Source: Prevotella disiens JCM 6334 = ATCC 29426 (lineage in GTDB: Bacteria; Bacteroidota; Bacteroidia; Bacteroidales; Bacteroidaceae). Taken from it: a DNA stretch of 40,236 nucleotides. Below are positions 24,513-32,964 of the stretch, one piece after another. Location: NCBI RefSeq assembly GCF_000613345.1, contig NZ_BAIS01000023.1, forward strand, positions 1 through 40,236, given 5' to 3'. A program made the position numbers and the translations under genes. A model generated the notes under the pieces. The model had not been told where the DNA came from and searched no databases. It worked only from the letters and a program-made list of their open reading frames with translations. Numbering within the stretch: the stretch's first letter is position 1; every line of letters begins with the position of its first letter.

Positions 24513-26587
24513 TTCGTCTTTAATTCAGGATATTGAATGCGAGTATGGTAGATAGACATCAATCTTTCGATGAGTATTTGCTTTGCAATTTTGATGTCGC
24601 GGAACGTAATTGGGCAGTCTGTAAAGAAGCCTGACGACACTTGTGAGTCGATTAATTTGTTTACCAAGTTGCTGATACTTTCTTCGGTGTACTCTGAAAG
24701 AGAGCGTGAGGCAGCCTCCACGGTGTCGCACATCATCAGTATGGCTTGCTCGCGTGTCCATGGATTTGGTCCAGGATAGCGGAATGGAGCTTCATCAACC
24801 TCTTTGTCAGGGTGCGCATTCTTATAATTGATGTAAAAATACTTCACCAATCCTGTTCCGTGGTGGGTAGTAATGAACTCTTGAATCACCTTCGGCAGAT
24901 TGTATTTTTCTGCCAATCGCAATCCTTCTGTAACGTGTCCAATAATAATTTTCGCACTTTCTAAATCAGAAATATTATCGTGTGGATTAACGCCAACTTG
25001 GTTTTCGGTGAAGAAAACAGGATTAACCATTTTGCCAATGTCGTGATAAAGTGCGCCCGTTCTTACCAAATGTCCTTTTGCATGAATCTTATTTGCTATC
25101 TCAACGCCCAGATTACCCACCGTCATAGAGTGTTGGAACGTACCAGGTGCCACCTCGCTCAGCGTTCTTAGCAGCTCGTTGTTGGTGTTAGAAAGCTCAA
25201 ACATGGTTACTGTTGATATGAAACCAAACAATTTTTCGATAATCAGCATCAGTGGATAAGTAAACAAAAGGAAGATTCCATTTACAGCTAAATGGTAATA
25301 CATTGAATGGTCGAGCTTTGAAAAGTCGTCATTTTGTATCAGTTGCAATGATAAATAAGCTGCTGCAGAACCTACTGTAACGAGTAGGGCAGTGAGGAAA
25401 ATTTGGCTACGCTTTGACAATTCACGCAACGAATAGATAGCGATTAAGCCCGCAACCAATTGTACTATGATAAATTCGTATTGATATTTTACGGCAACAG
25501 CGCAGAGGAAAATCATTGTAACATGGGATACAAATGCCGTTCGGGAGTCCATAAATACACGAACAAATATTGGCGCCATGGCAAAAGGCACGATGTAGAC
25601 ACTGAAAATATTGTGCTTCATCATGACAGACGTTATGATTGAAAAAATAATCAGCATGGCATACAACAACGAAATGGCACGTGGCTTTTCGAAATAATCG
25701 TTGCGGAACAAGGTAAGATAAAGTGTAAAGAGTGAAAGGAGTATGAAAACATAAAGCGATTGCCCTATTAACATTGACGTTACTTGGTCTTTTGACTCGT
25801 TACGTTTCTCGGTTGCTTGTTCGAAAGAGTCGAGTACACGATAAGTTTTTGCATCGACAATGTCGCCACGGTCTATGATTCTCTGCCCTTCAAGCACCAT
25901 TCCCGATGCCTGTGGAATAAGGCTGAGCATGTCGTTCATCTCGCTTTCGCTGCGAGCCTTGTCATATTGCAAATTGGCTTCGATATATTCGTTTAAGTTG
26001 CATTGCTGTATGATAGAACGTTTTGCACTCAATTGTGGTGTGGAAAAAAGGTTTTCGTATGCACCAAGCGTTGTGTAAATTTCTCCAACAGGCTTGCTGA
26101 TAGCTTGTTTTCCCATTACAATATGAACAACGTTGTTACTATCTTTTTGTAAATCGGTGAAATAAGCCGTATTGGCAATGCCCATTTGATAAAGTTCGTG
26201 CAGCCTTTGTGCCACAAGGGTTACATACTCAGGTGGTAAACCTGGTATTCCATTTTTGTAATCCTTTAAAAATTGACCAATTTTCTGCTCTTCTATCTTT
26301 GGATTAACATTGAAATAAGGGCGAAAATTCTTCATAATAGAGTCGCGTTCATTCTTTAAAGTCTCTTCAGACTTAAAAATAGGAAAGTCGAATTTGGCTA
26401 TTAACTGTCCATACATCCATGGTTTTCCTTCATCATAATGGAACATTTTACCTTGAGAACGAGGCAAAAGAGCAACAATAAGGGCTACTGTTAGCACCAC
26501 TAAGACTATTCGTGAAACAAAACTTTGTAACAGTTTGTTGTTTTGATTATTGAATTTTATCATCTTCTTTTTATTTTTTTTCGACAA
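24509..26587 (-). CDS. pgpH: 7TM receptor with HD hydrolase domain, PgpH-type c-di-AMP phosphodiesterase
   Basis: 692 residues. One N-terminal transmembrane helix (about 22-42) leads to an extracytoplasmic 7TMR-HDED-type region (about 50-265). A block of seven transmembrane helices follows (about 270-455), then a cytoplasmic HD domain (about 470-690). Metal-binding residues are visible: H486 in GTFQHSMTV, H515-D516 in LYHDIGK, H551, H575/H576 in TTHHGTG and D621 in MMCDTVEAA. Relatives hydrolyse cyclic di-AMP to pApA and so affect turgor and cell wall. The ligand of the outer domain is unknown. A second Met at position 9 is an alternative start. The stop overlaps the priA start by four bases. 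Confidence 0.88.
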   Translation of the reverse strand: MSKKNKKKMIKFNNQNNKLLQSFVSRIVLVVLTVALIVALLPRSQGKMFHYDEGKPWMYGQLIAKFDFPIFKSEETLKNERDSIMKNFRPYFNVNPKIEEQKIGQFLKDYKNGIPGLPPEYVTLVAQRLHELYQMGIANTAYFTDLQKDSNNVVHIVMGKQAISKPVGEIYTTLGAYENLFSTPQLSAKRSIIQQCNLNEYIEANLQYDKARSESEMNDMLSLIPQASGMVLEGQRIIDRGDIVDAKTYRVLDSFEQATEKRNESKDQVTSMLIGQSLYVFILLSLFTLYLTLFRNDYFEKPRAISLLYAMLIIFSIITSVMMKHNIFSVYIVPFAMAPIFVRVFMDSRTAFVSHVTMIFLCAVAVKYQYEFIIVQLVAGLIAIYSLRELSKRSQIFLTALLVTVGSAAAYLSLQLIQNDDFSKLDHSMYYHLAVNGIFLLFTYPLMLIIEKLFGFISTVTMFELSNTNNELLRTLSEVAPGTFQHSMTVGNLGVEIANKIHAKGHLVRTGALYHDIGKMVNPVFFTENQVGVNPHDNISDLESAKIIIGHVTEGLRLAEKYNLPKVIQEFITTHHGTGLVKYFYINYKNAHPDKEVDEAPFRYPGPNPWTREQAILMMCDTVEAASRSLSEYTEESISNLVNKLIDSQVSSGFFTDCPITFRDIKIAKQILIERLMSIYHTRIQYPELKTK

Positions 26588-26705
26588 TTGCCGTATGCTA
26601 TTGAAAGCTTATTTCTCTTCTTTCAAACACCTATTATATATCAGCCATTATCCTTTCAATATGCGAAAATACAAAAAAAAAAGCGGTATAGTCGAAAAAA
26701 ATAAG

Positions 26706-26713
26706 TAATTTTG
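26706..26713 (+). promoter_or_regulatory. -7 box of the gltX operon
   Basis: TAATTTTG, matching TAnnTTTG, 22 bases before the gltX ATG. The expected TTTG at -33 is not seen. The 148-base region also has to drive the opposite pgpH-priA operon. Confidence 0.5.
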
Positions 26714-26735
26714 CAACAAAATTTTAATTTAAGCA

Positions 26736-28253
26736 ATGGCAGAAAGAAAAGTAAGAGTACGCTTTGCACCAAGTCCAACAGGTGCATTGCATATTGGTGG
26801 CGTACGAACAGCATTGTATAATTACCTCTTTGCGCGCCAAAATGGTGGCGAAATTGTGTTCCGTATTGAAGATACAGACTCAAATCGCTTCGTTCCAGGC
26901 GCAGAAGAATACATATTAGAGGCATTCCAATGGTTGGGAATTAAGTTCGACGAAGGTGTTTCCTTTGGTGGCGAATATGGTCCTTACCGTCAGAGCGAGC
27001 GTCGCGATATTTATAAGAAATACGTAAACCAACTTTTGGAGGCTGGTAAGGCATATATAGCCTTTGATACCCCAGAGGAATTGGAAGCTAAACGTAAAGA
27101 AATTGCTAATTTTCAATACGATGCGCACACTCGAATGCAGATGCGTAACGCTTTGACACTCCCTAAAGAAGAAGTAGAAAAGCTCATTAATGACGGCGAA
27201 CAATATGTTGTTCGTTTTAAAATAGAACCAGGCGAGGAAGTTCATGTCGATGATATGATACGTGGAGATGTTTGCATTAAGACAGAAATCCTTGATGATA
27301 AAGTACTTTATAAGAGTGCTGACGAGTTGCCAACCTATCATTTGGCGAACATTGTAGACGACCATTTGATGTTGATTTCACACGTTATTCGTGGCGAAGA
27401 GTGGTTGCCAAGTGCGCCATTACATGTACTTCTTTATCGTGCTTTCGGTTGGGAAGACACCATGCCACGCTTTGCTCACCTTCCATTGTTACTCAAACCA
27501 GAAGGAAAGGGCAAGTTAAGCAAGCGTGATGGCGACCGTTTAGGTTTCCCAGTGTTCCCATTAGAGTGGCACGACCCTAAGACTAAAGAAGTTAGTTCGG
27601 GTTATCGTGAGAGCGGATACTTCCCTGAAGCAGTCGTAAACTTCTTGGCTTTGTTGGGCTGGAATCCTGGAACCGAGCAAGAAATGTTTACGCTTGATGA
27701 ACTTGTTAAGGCTTTCGATATTACAAGATGTTCAAAAGCTGGTGCGAAATTCGATTATCAAAAGGGTATTTGGTTCAATCATGAGTACATTTTGAAGAAG
27801 AGTGATGAAGAAATAGCTGGTCTTTTTGCTCCTATTGTCGCTAATAATGGCGTAGATGCAACTATGGAACAGGTTACGAAAGTGGTTCATATGATGAAAG
27901 ACCGTGTTAATTTCGTAAATGAATTATGGGACTTATGTTCCTTCTTCTTCATGGCTCCAACCGAATATGACGAGAAAACAGTGAAAAAACGTTGGAAAGA
28001 ATATTCGGCAGAGCAGATGTCTGAACTCTCACAAGTGTTGGCTGATATTGATGATTTTACCGTTGAAGGACAAGAATCTATCGTCATGAAGTGGGTGGAA
28101 GACAAGGGATATAAACTCGGCGATGTAATGAATGCCTTCCGTTTGGCACTTGTTGGCATTGGCAAAGGTCCTGGAATGTTCGATATAACCGAATTTTTAG
28201 GCAAAGAAGAAACCTTGCGCCGTTTGCAAAAAGCCATTGAAATATTAAAATAA
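26736..28253 (+). CDS. gltX: Glutamyl-tRNA synthetase
   Basis: 505 residues. Charges tRNA-Glu with glutamate in the cytoplasm. Class I signature motifs are intact: [14 protein letters not shown] (residues 9-22, the HIGH motif) and KLSKR (260-264, the KMSKS motif). IEDTDSNR near 44 and [12 protein letters not shown] near 201 are also diagnostic. The C-terminal anticodon-binding domain is helical and complete. The Bacteroidota-type insertion between the motifs is present. It heads a plus-strand series with waaA 35 bases behind. Confidence 0.97.
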   Translation: MAERKVRVRFAPSPTGALHIGGVRTALYNYLFARQNGGEIVFRIEDTDSNRFVPGAEEYILEAFQWLGIKFDEGVSFGGEYGPYRQSERRDIYKKYVNQLLEAGKAYIAFDTPEELEAKRKEIANFQYDAHTRMQMRNALTLPKEEVEKLINDGEQYVVRFKIEPGEEVHVDDMIRGDVCIKTEILDDKVLYKSADELPTYHLANIVDDHLMLISHVIRGEEWLPSAPLHVLLYRAFGWEDTMPRFAHLPLLLKPEGKGKLSKRDGDRLGFPVFPLEWHDPKTKEVSSGYRESGYFPEAVVNFLALLGWNPGTEQEMFTLDELVKAFDITRCSKAGAKFDYQKGIWFNHEYILKKSDEEIAGLFAPIVANNGVDATMEQVTKVVHMMKDRVNFVNELWDLCSFFFMAPTEYDEKTVKKRWKEYSAEQMSELSQVLADIDDFTVEGQESIVMKWVEDKGYKLGDVMNAFRLALVGIGKGPGMFDITEFLGKEETLRRLQKAIEILK

Positions 28254-28288
28254 ATAGGCTGAAAAGAAATCCAAAAGAATAGGAAGTG

Positions 28289-29551
28289 ATGTTGTATAAT
28301 ATCGGAATGTATGCGGTTCAAGCAGGTGTTGCCCTTTATAGCTTGTTCAACGAGAAAGTTAGAACCATGCGTAAAGGCGAAAAAGCAGCCTTCGATGTGC
28401 TGAAAAAGAAGGTAGACCCGCAGGCAAAATATATCTGGTTTCACGCCGCTTCCTTAGGAGAATTTGAGCAAGGTCGCCCTTTAATCGAGAAAATTAAGCA
28501 GGACTATCCCCAATATAAGATACTCTTGACTTTCTTTTCACCCTCAGGCTATGAAGTTAGAAAGAATTACGAAGGCGCAGATATTATCACTTATCTGCCC
28601 ATTGACACCGTTTCCAATGCACAAAAGTTCTTGCGCATCGTTCGTCCCGTAATGGCTTTCTTCATAAAATACGAGTTTTGGTACAATTATTTGCACATTC
28701 TGCGCCATCGCAACATACCTTGTTATAGCGTTTCGAGTATCTTCCGTCCCGACCAAATCTTCTTTAAATGGTATGGACGAAACTATGCTCACGTACTAAA
28801 ATGCTTCTCTCGCTTCTATGTTCAGAACGTTGAAAGCAAAAAACTCTTGGAAACAATTGGTATTAGCAATGCTCTTGTGGTGGGCGACACACGTTTCGAC
28901 CGTGTTTTGCAGATAAAAGAAGCCAGCAAGCATTTGCCTTTGGTGGAAAAATTTATAGGTAATGGTCGTGAAAATAGTACGGAAAGCGAACAACAAACAC
29001 GCCGTCCCGTCTTTGTAGCAGGCTCTTCTTGGCAACCTGATGAAGAGATTTTTCTCCAATATTTCAATGAAAATAAGGAGTGGAAACTCATCATTGCCCC
29101 CCATGTAATTGCTGAAAGCCATTTACAACAAATCGAGCAACTCATTAAAAACAAGCGCATTGTGCGTTATACAAAGGCAAATGAAGCCGATGTAGCTACT
29201 GCCGATGTGCTAATAATCGATTGTTTTGGTTTGCTTTCGTCTATTTATCATTACGGAGATGTGGCATACGTGGGTGGCGGCTTTGGGGTTGGCATTCATA
29301 ATGTATTAGAAGCAGCCGTTTGGGGCATGCCTGTTCTCTTTGGACCTAACAACAAACATTTCGCAGAAGCGCAAGGATTGTTGGCTGAAGGGGGTGGTTT
29401 TGAAATTCAAGACGCTGCTACTTTTGCTGAAAAAATGCAACAACTCACTTCTGATACAACCCATTTAAAGGCGAGTGGAGAGGCTGCTTACAATTTTGTG
29501 GAAAGTCTTTCTGGTGCAACCGATAAAGTTTTATCAACCATAGAATTATGA
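28289..29551 (+). CDS. waaA: 3-deoxy-D-manno-octulosonic acid (Kdo) transferase
   Basis: 420 residues from the ATG at 28289; the GTG directly before it (28286) would add one residue. It adds Kdo to lipid A precursor on the inner membrane's cytoplasmic side, a GT-B glycosyltransferase. The N-terminal membrane-anchoring helix (MYAVQAGVALYSLF) is followed by WFHAASLGEFEQGRPL, containing the catalytic Glu, then FFSPSGYEVRKNY, FIKYEFWYNYL and the C-terminal CMP-Kdo site YVGGGFGVGIHNVLEAAVWG. All family motifs are intact. The stop overlaps the start of the next gene by four bases (ATGA). Confidence 0.95.
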   Translation: MLYNIGMYAVQAGVALYSLFNEKVRTMRKGEKAAFDVLKKKVDPQAKYIWFHAASLGEFEQGRPLIEKIKQDYPQYKILLTFFSPSGYEVRKNYEGADIITYLPIDTVSNAQKFLRIVRPVMAFFIKYEFWYNYLHILRHRNIPCYSVSSIFRPDQIFFKWYGRNYAHVLKCFSRFYVQNVESKKLLETIGISNALVVGDTRFDRVLQIKEASKHLPLVEKFIGNGRENSTESEQQTRRPVFVAGSSWQPDEEIFLQYFNENKEWKLIIAPHVIAESHLQQIEQLIKNKRIVRYTKANEADVATADVLIIDCFGLLSSIYHYGDVAYVGGGFGVGIHNVLEAAVWGMPVLFGPNNKHFAEAQGLLAEGGGFEIQDAATFAEKMQQLTSDTTHLKASGEAAYNFVESLSGATDKVLSTIEL

Positions 29552-30036
29552 AATATCAAATAACATGCGATAATTGTGGCACTCAATTTATTGTTGAGGC
29601 TGGTGAAGGTCAAGTTGTTGAATGCCAATGCCCACATTGTAAGGGTATAATGGAAATAACTTTGCCTATTGTTTCGGGAACTATTCCTAATCAAACACCT
29701 GAAACCAATGCTTCGTATGCTCCTAATTATGAGAACGAAAATGCCCAAGCCAAAGCGAACAAAACTGTTTTGTACGCCGTTATTGTTGGTCTTTTGTTGG
29801 TAGTACTTTCTGCTGCTGCCTATTTCGCATGGCTTCGGCCTGCTAATGATACTCCTGAACCACAGACAACCCCGATGGATACCATTCCTTATCAGGTAGA
29901 ACAGGAACCTGTAGTAGAGGAACCCATCGACACAGCGGTAGTTCCTGAAATTAAAGTGGAAGCTCCTAAAGACACAGTGAAGCACAAACACCACGAAGAA
30001 AAGCAGGAAGTCGACTCTACTGCGGTAGGTGAATAA
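29548..30036 (+). CDS. Zinc-ribbon single-pass membrane protein, unknown function
   Basis: 162 residues. The N-terminus has a zinc ribbon: CDNC at residues 7-10 and CQCPHC at about 27-32. A linker rich in Asn/Thr/Pro follows, then one transmembrane helix at about 73-95 ([22 protein letters not shown]). A Pro/Glu/Val-rich outer segment ([15 protein letters not shown]) and a basic His/Lys patch (KHKHHEEK) close the protein. The zinc ribbon would be cytoplasmic and the Pro-rich part periplasmic. Small proteins of this plan are common in Bacteroidota, with no assigned role. Translation is coupled to waaA by a 4-base overlap, so a link with envelope synthesis is possible but not shown. Confidence 0.75.
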   Translation: MKYQITCDNCGTQFIVEAGEGQVVECQCPHCKGIMEITLPIVSGTIPNQTPETNASYAPNYENENAQAKANKTVLYAVIVGLLLVVLSAAAYFAWLRPANDTPEPQTTPMDTIPYQVEQEPVVEEPIDTAVVPEIKVEAPKDTVKHKHHEEKQEVDSTAVGE

Positions 30037-30124
30037 ACGAAAAGTCGGCAAAACATTATTATATAAAGTAAAAAAAAGTGGGCGCAAAGATGGCGCACAC
30101 TTAAAAAAAAGAATAAGAATCATT

Positions 30125-31210
30125 ATGGGAAAAGTAATCTTAACAGGCGACCGCCCAACGGGTAAGCTTCATTTAGGTCACTATGTTGGCTCTTTGCGCC
30201 GCCGTGTTGAACTCCAAAATATGGGCGATTTCGACAAAATGTTTGTATTCATGGCAGACGTACAAGCATTGACCGATAACGCTGAAAATCCTGAAAAGAT
30301 ACGCCAAAACATTATTGAGGTGGCTTTAGACTACCTCGCTGCGGGTTTAGACCCACAGAAATGCACCCTCTTTATACAAAGTCAGATTTCTGAAATAGCT
30401 GAACTCACCACCTTTTTCATGAATCTTGTTAGTGTAAGTCGTGTGCAACGCAATCCAACTGTTAAGACTGAAATCAAGATGCGCAATTTTGAAGCCAATA
30501 TTCCAATGGGTTTCTTTGCTTATCCTGTATCGCAAGCAGCTGACATTGCAGCATTTAAAGCTACCACAGTGCCAGCTGGCGAAGACCAAGAACCTATGTT
30601 GGAAGTGGCACGCGAGATAGTTCGCCGTTTCAATACCATCTATGCTCCTGTGTTGGTTGAGCCAAATATCATGTTGCCAGAGAATGTTACTGCACGCCGT
30701 TTGCCAGGAACTGACGGCAAAGAGAAGATGAGTAAGAGCCTCGGCAACTGCATTTATTTGTCAGACGATGCCGATACGGTTTGGTCAAAGGTGAAAGGAA
30801 TGTACACCGACCCTACTCACTTGAATGTTTCCGACCCTGGTCATGTTGAAGGGAATGCCGTGTTTACTTATCTTGATGCATTCTCTACTGACCAAGATTT
30901 TGCTGATTTTTGGCCTGAATTTGCCAACCTTGACGAATTGAAGGGAGCTTATACGGCAGGCGGAATTGGCGATATGAAATGTAAAAAGCTATTGAACAAC
31001 GTTTTAAATCGTATGTTAGAGCCTATGCGCGCTCGTCGTCATGAGTTCGAACAAGATATTCCTGAAATTTATCAAATCTTGAAGCGTGGTTCAGATGTGG
31101 CACGCGAAACCGCAGCACAAACGTTGTCGGAGGTGAAAGCAGCAATGCAAATCAACTATTTCGAAGATGCGGAGTTAATTCGAAGTCAAGCAGAGCGTTA
31201 TAAGAAATGA
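30125..31210 (+). CDS. trpS: Tryptophanyl-tRNA synthetase
   Basis: 361 residues from the ATG at 30125. An in-frame GTG at 30029 would add 32 lysine/arginine-rich residues and overlap the upstream gene, so it is not used. Class I motifs: KLHLGH (residues 14-19) and KMSKS (201-205). [17 protein letters not shown] is the standard N-terminus, and [22 protein letters not shown] (about 134-155) supplies the Trp/ATP contacts. It ends the gltX-waaA-zinc ribbon-trpS series and has a terminator at 31236-31270. Confidence 0.96.
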   Translation: MGKVILTGDRPTGKLHLGHYVGSLRRRVELQNMGDFDKMFVFMADVQALTDNAENPEKIRQNIIEVALDYLAAGLDPQKCTLFIQSQISEIAELTTFFMNLVSVSRVQRNPTVKTEIKMRNFEANIPMGFFAYPVSQAADIAAFKATTVPAGEDQEPMLEVAREIVRRFNTIYAPVLVEPNIMLPENVTARRLPGTDGKEKMSKSLGNCIYLSDDADTVWSKVKGMYTDPTHLNVSDPGHVEGNAVFTYLDAFSTDQDFADFWPEFANLDELKGAYTAGGIGDMKCKKLLNNVLNRMLEPMRARRHEFEQDIPEIYQILKRGSDVARETAAQTLSEVKAAMQINYFEDAELIRSQAERYKK

Positions 31211-31235
31211 TAATAAGGTTAATTGGTTAATAGTG

Positions 31236-31270
31236 AATCCATTTTGTAGTGATACAAGGTGGATTTTTTT
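31236..31270 (+). terminator. Rho-independent terminator of trpS
   Basis: Arms AATCCATTTTGTA (31236-31248) and TACAAGGTGGATT (31253-31265), 13 pairs with two G-U, 4-nt loop, followed by seven T. Confidence 0.75.
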
Positions 31271-31285
31271 ATGCTTTCTTATCGC

Positions 31286-31975
31286 TTATCGTCTTGCTGT
31301 AACGTGAATGCAATGTTGGTTGCGCTCGAAAATAGCCCAACAGTCGCCTGCTTCTCGCAATTCGTAAATGGTTTCGCCCAACAAATTGCACATAACATCG
31401 TTACTTATGGGCTTTCCACTCATTGATATTCTGTTGAAACGTGTGTAACTTAAATCGAATGAGGTGCCATACATGTGCGACGAATTTCTACTTGCAGCAC
31501 CATTTACTTGTCGTAATTTTCCTACATCTTCACGCGTTCTAAGCAATGAAGTAACGATAATGCGATGTTCCCGATAACCTCCTTTTTTGAGTTTGTGTTG
31601 AAAACGTTGAGCAATATCTTTCAATAAACTTTTCGCACCCTTCGTTAAATAGGGTGAAGAGTGGGTTAGTGGGTCAATGATATAGTATTTTGTGTTCCAA
31701 ATTTTCTTTAGTCTGCGGTGATTTCGGCGTAATTTTTTGCGTGTTTCAATAGGGGTAATGCCATATTTTTTAGCAGCATAAAGTTGCTCACCATGCAAGT
31801 CTTTAAATTGGAAACGCCTGTCCATAGCTACATTCTCCTTGCGAAATGTTTCGCCCTCAAAGTTGAATTTGCTACTGACGCATGCCGCAATGACCATAAC
31901 ACAGACCATTGCGACACTTATTTTAAGTGTCTGCCACCGCTTGTTTTTTAGTTTTCCTTTTTCTTTTTGGGGCAT
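31286..31975 (-). CDS. DUF5715 family protein, peptidase M15-like, probable lipoprotein
   Basis: 229 residues. A basic N-terminus is followed by a hydrophobic stretch and a lipobox-like VIAAC with Cys32, so it is probably lipidated and exported. The C-terminal half has the pattern of M15/VanY-type D-Ala-D-Ala metallopeptidases: TSLLRTRED around 142-150, SSHMYGTSFDLSY with His167 and Asp174, and a final NQHCIHVTAR with His224 (or His221). These would form a zinc site for cleaving cell-wall peptides. Family members are annotated DUF5715 in Prevotella and Bacteroides. It follows the small conserved gene by two bases on the minus strand, so both form one operon. Confidence 0.72.
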   Translation of the reverse strand: MPQKEKGKLKNKRWQTLKISVAMVCVMVIAACVSSKFNFEGETFRKENVAMDRRFQFKDLHGEQLYAAKKYGITPIETRKKLRRNHRRLKKIWNTKYYIIDPLTHSSPYLTKGAKSLLKDIAQRFQHKLKKGGYREHRIIVTSLLRTREDVGKLRQVNGAASRNSSHMYGTSFDLSYTRFNRISMSGKPISNDVMCNLLGETIYELREAGDCWAIFERNQHCIHVTARR

Positions 31976-31977
31976 GT

Positions 31978-32169
31978 TTATCTTGTTTCAATGATAATAT
32001 CTGCCACATCTTTAGGCTCGTTGAACAACATACCTTCCTCCAATTCCTCGTCAGAGAGTTCGTTCAACCAACTTTTCGCTATGTCTTCTTCAATCATTGG
32101 TTCGCCTTTTGCATTCTTGCGCATCAAAAGGTCGTCCAAAATGAGTTGTCTATATTCTGAAATATCCAT
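31978..32169 (-). CDS. Small conserved hypothetical protein
   Basis: 63 residues, acidic, mostly helical (MDISEYRQLILDDLLMR, then LNELSDEELEEGMLF). No signal or membrane segment. I recall similar short proteins in Bacteroidota but no function. It is the first gene of the operon with the DUF5715 gene (2-base gap), behind the minus-strand -7 box at 32217-32224. Good start codon, typical codon use and operon position support it as real. Confidence 0.7.
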   Translation of the reverse strand: MDISEYRQLILDDLLMRKNAKGEPMIEEDIAKSWLNELSDEELEEGMLFNEPKDVADIIIETR

Positions 32170-32216
32170 ATTTATAGGTTTTTATACTTGCTTTTTTTGA
32201 TGTTCATAATTTATAC

Positions 32217-32224
32217 AAAGATAG
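32217..32224 (-). promoter_or_regulatory. -7 box of the small-protein/DUF5715 operon
   Basis: Minus strand TATCTTTG, 47 bases before the start codon at 32169. It is divergent from the ogt promoter, with only 29 bases between the two -7 boxes, so the two cores overlap and may compete. Confidence 0.6.
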
Positions 32225-32253
32225 TATTTTTCGTTTAATTCCACTTCATTTTG

Positions 32254-32261
32254 TATCTTTG
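32254..32261 (+). promoter_or_regulatory. -7 box of ogt
   Basis: TATCTTTG, 28 bases before the ATG at 32290. The -33 element is a partial match only. Confidence 0.6.
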
Positions 32262-32289
32262 TAACCAATAATTTTAGTTTTTTTGCATT

Positions 32290-32799
32290 ATGCAATACAG
32301 TCAAAAGTACGAATCGCCTTTAGGTTTGATGACCATGATAAGCAATGGCGAAGCATTAATAGGATTGGGATTTGAAGGAAAAGAATACCTCTTTTCGTCA
32401 TTAAACCAACCCACGGACGTGGCAGCATTGCCCATTTTCGATGCTACACGCCATTGGTTGGATATGTATTTTAAGGGAGAAATTCCCGATTTCACACCGA
32501 AAATAAAATTCTTTGGTAGCGACTTTCGCCAGCAAGTGTGGAACGATTTACTCCTTATGCCCTATGGCACGACTACAACCTACGGACAATTAGCCCAACA
32601 AGCTGCCGCACGCATGAAAAAAGCAAAGATGTCTGCGCAAGCAATCGGTGGAGCAGTGGGGCATAATCCCATTTCTATCATTGTTCCTTGCCACCGTGTT
32701 GTCGGTACAAATGGCAAGCTAACAGGCTATGCGAGTGGCTTGTGGCGAAAAGAAAAATTATTGAATTTGGAGGCGAAAAGTCTGAAATTACCTTTTTAG
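32290..32799 (+). CDS. ogt: Methylated-DNA--[protein]-cysteine S-methyltransferase
   Basis: 169 residues. Suicide repair enzyme that moves alkyl groups from O6-methylguanine to its own Cys. The active site PCHRV is at 133-137 with Cys134, preceded by GAVGHNPISIIV. The DNA-binding helix-turn-helix region is at about 95-115 (TTTTYGQLAQQAAARM, with the Arg finger), and NGKLTGYASGLWRKEKLL closes the domain. The N-terminal domain is short, as in Ogt rather than Ada. Monocistronic; the 22-bp array at 32838-32898 and a bidirectional terminator lie downstream. Confidence 0.94.
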   Translation: MQYSQKYESPLGLMTMISNGEALIGLGFEGKEYLFSSLNQPTDVAALPIFDATRHWLDMYFKGEIPDFTPKIKFFGSDFRQQVWNDLLLMPYGTTTTYGQLAQQAAARMKKAKMSAQAIGGAVGHNPISIIVPCHRVVGTNGKLTGYASGLWRKEKLLNLEAKSLKLPF

Positions 32800-32837
32800 C
32801 TGTTTCGTATCCGATGATGAACGATAGCTTTGAATTG

Positions 32838-32898
32838 CAAAACCGCCTATTTTGAGTTGCAAAATAGGCGGTTTTGCGTTTCAAAATAGGCTGTTTTG
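32838..32898. repeat. 22-bp-period array (locus D) of CAAAA-N7-TTTTG units
   Basis: Units 32838-32854 caaaaccgcctattttg, 32860-32876 caaaataggcggttttg, 32882-32898 caaaataggctgttttg; linkers agttg and cgttt; starts exactly 22 bases apart. Units 1 and 2 are perfect reverse complements (17 bp stem, 5-nt loop). It lies between the convergent ogt and tricorn-like protease genes. Confidence 0.88.
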
Positions 32899-32913
32899 AT
32901 TTTGTGTGCCAAC

Positions 32914-32947
32914 AAAAAAGGTTCCAATCCATGGTCAGAACCTTTTT
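32914..32947. terminator. Bidirectional Rho-independent terminator between ogt and the protease gene
   Basis: Arms AAAAAGGTTC (32915-32924) and GAACCTTTTT (32938-32947), 13-nt loop. On the minus strand the stem is followed by a T run from 32919 to 32914. It stands 17 bases after the protease stop. Confidence 0.75.
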
Positions 32948-32964
32948 AAAGTATCTTTATTTGT

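Noticed and set aside
30029..30124. Upstream GTG start for trpS
   Set aside because: Would add 32 basic residues before the standard N-terminus and overlap the preceding gene; the ATG at 30125 fits the family.
32678..32932. 84-codon minus-strand open frame
   Set aside because: Overlaps the ogt 3' end and the repeat array; same repeat-derived text as at 15606-15881.
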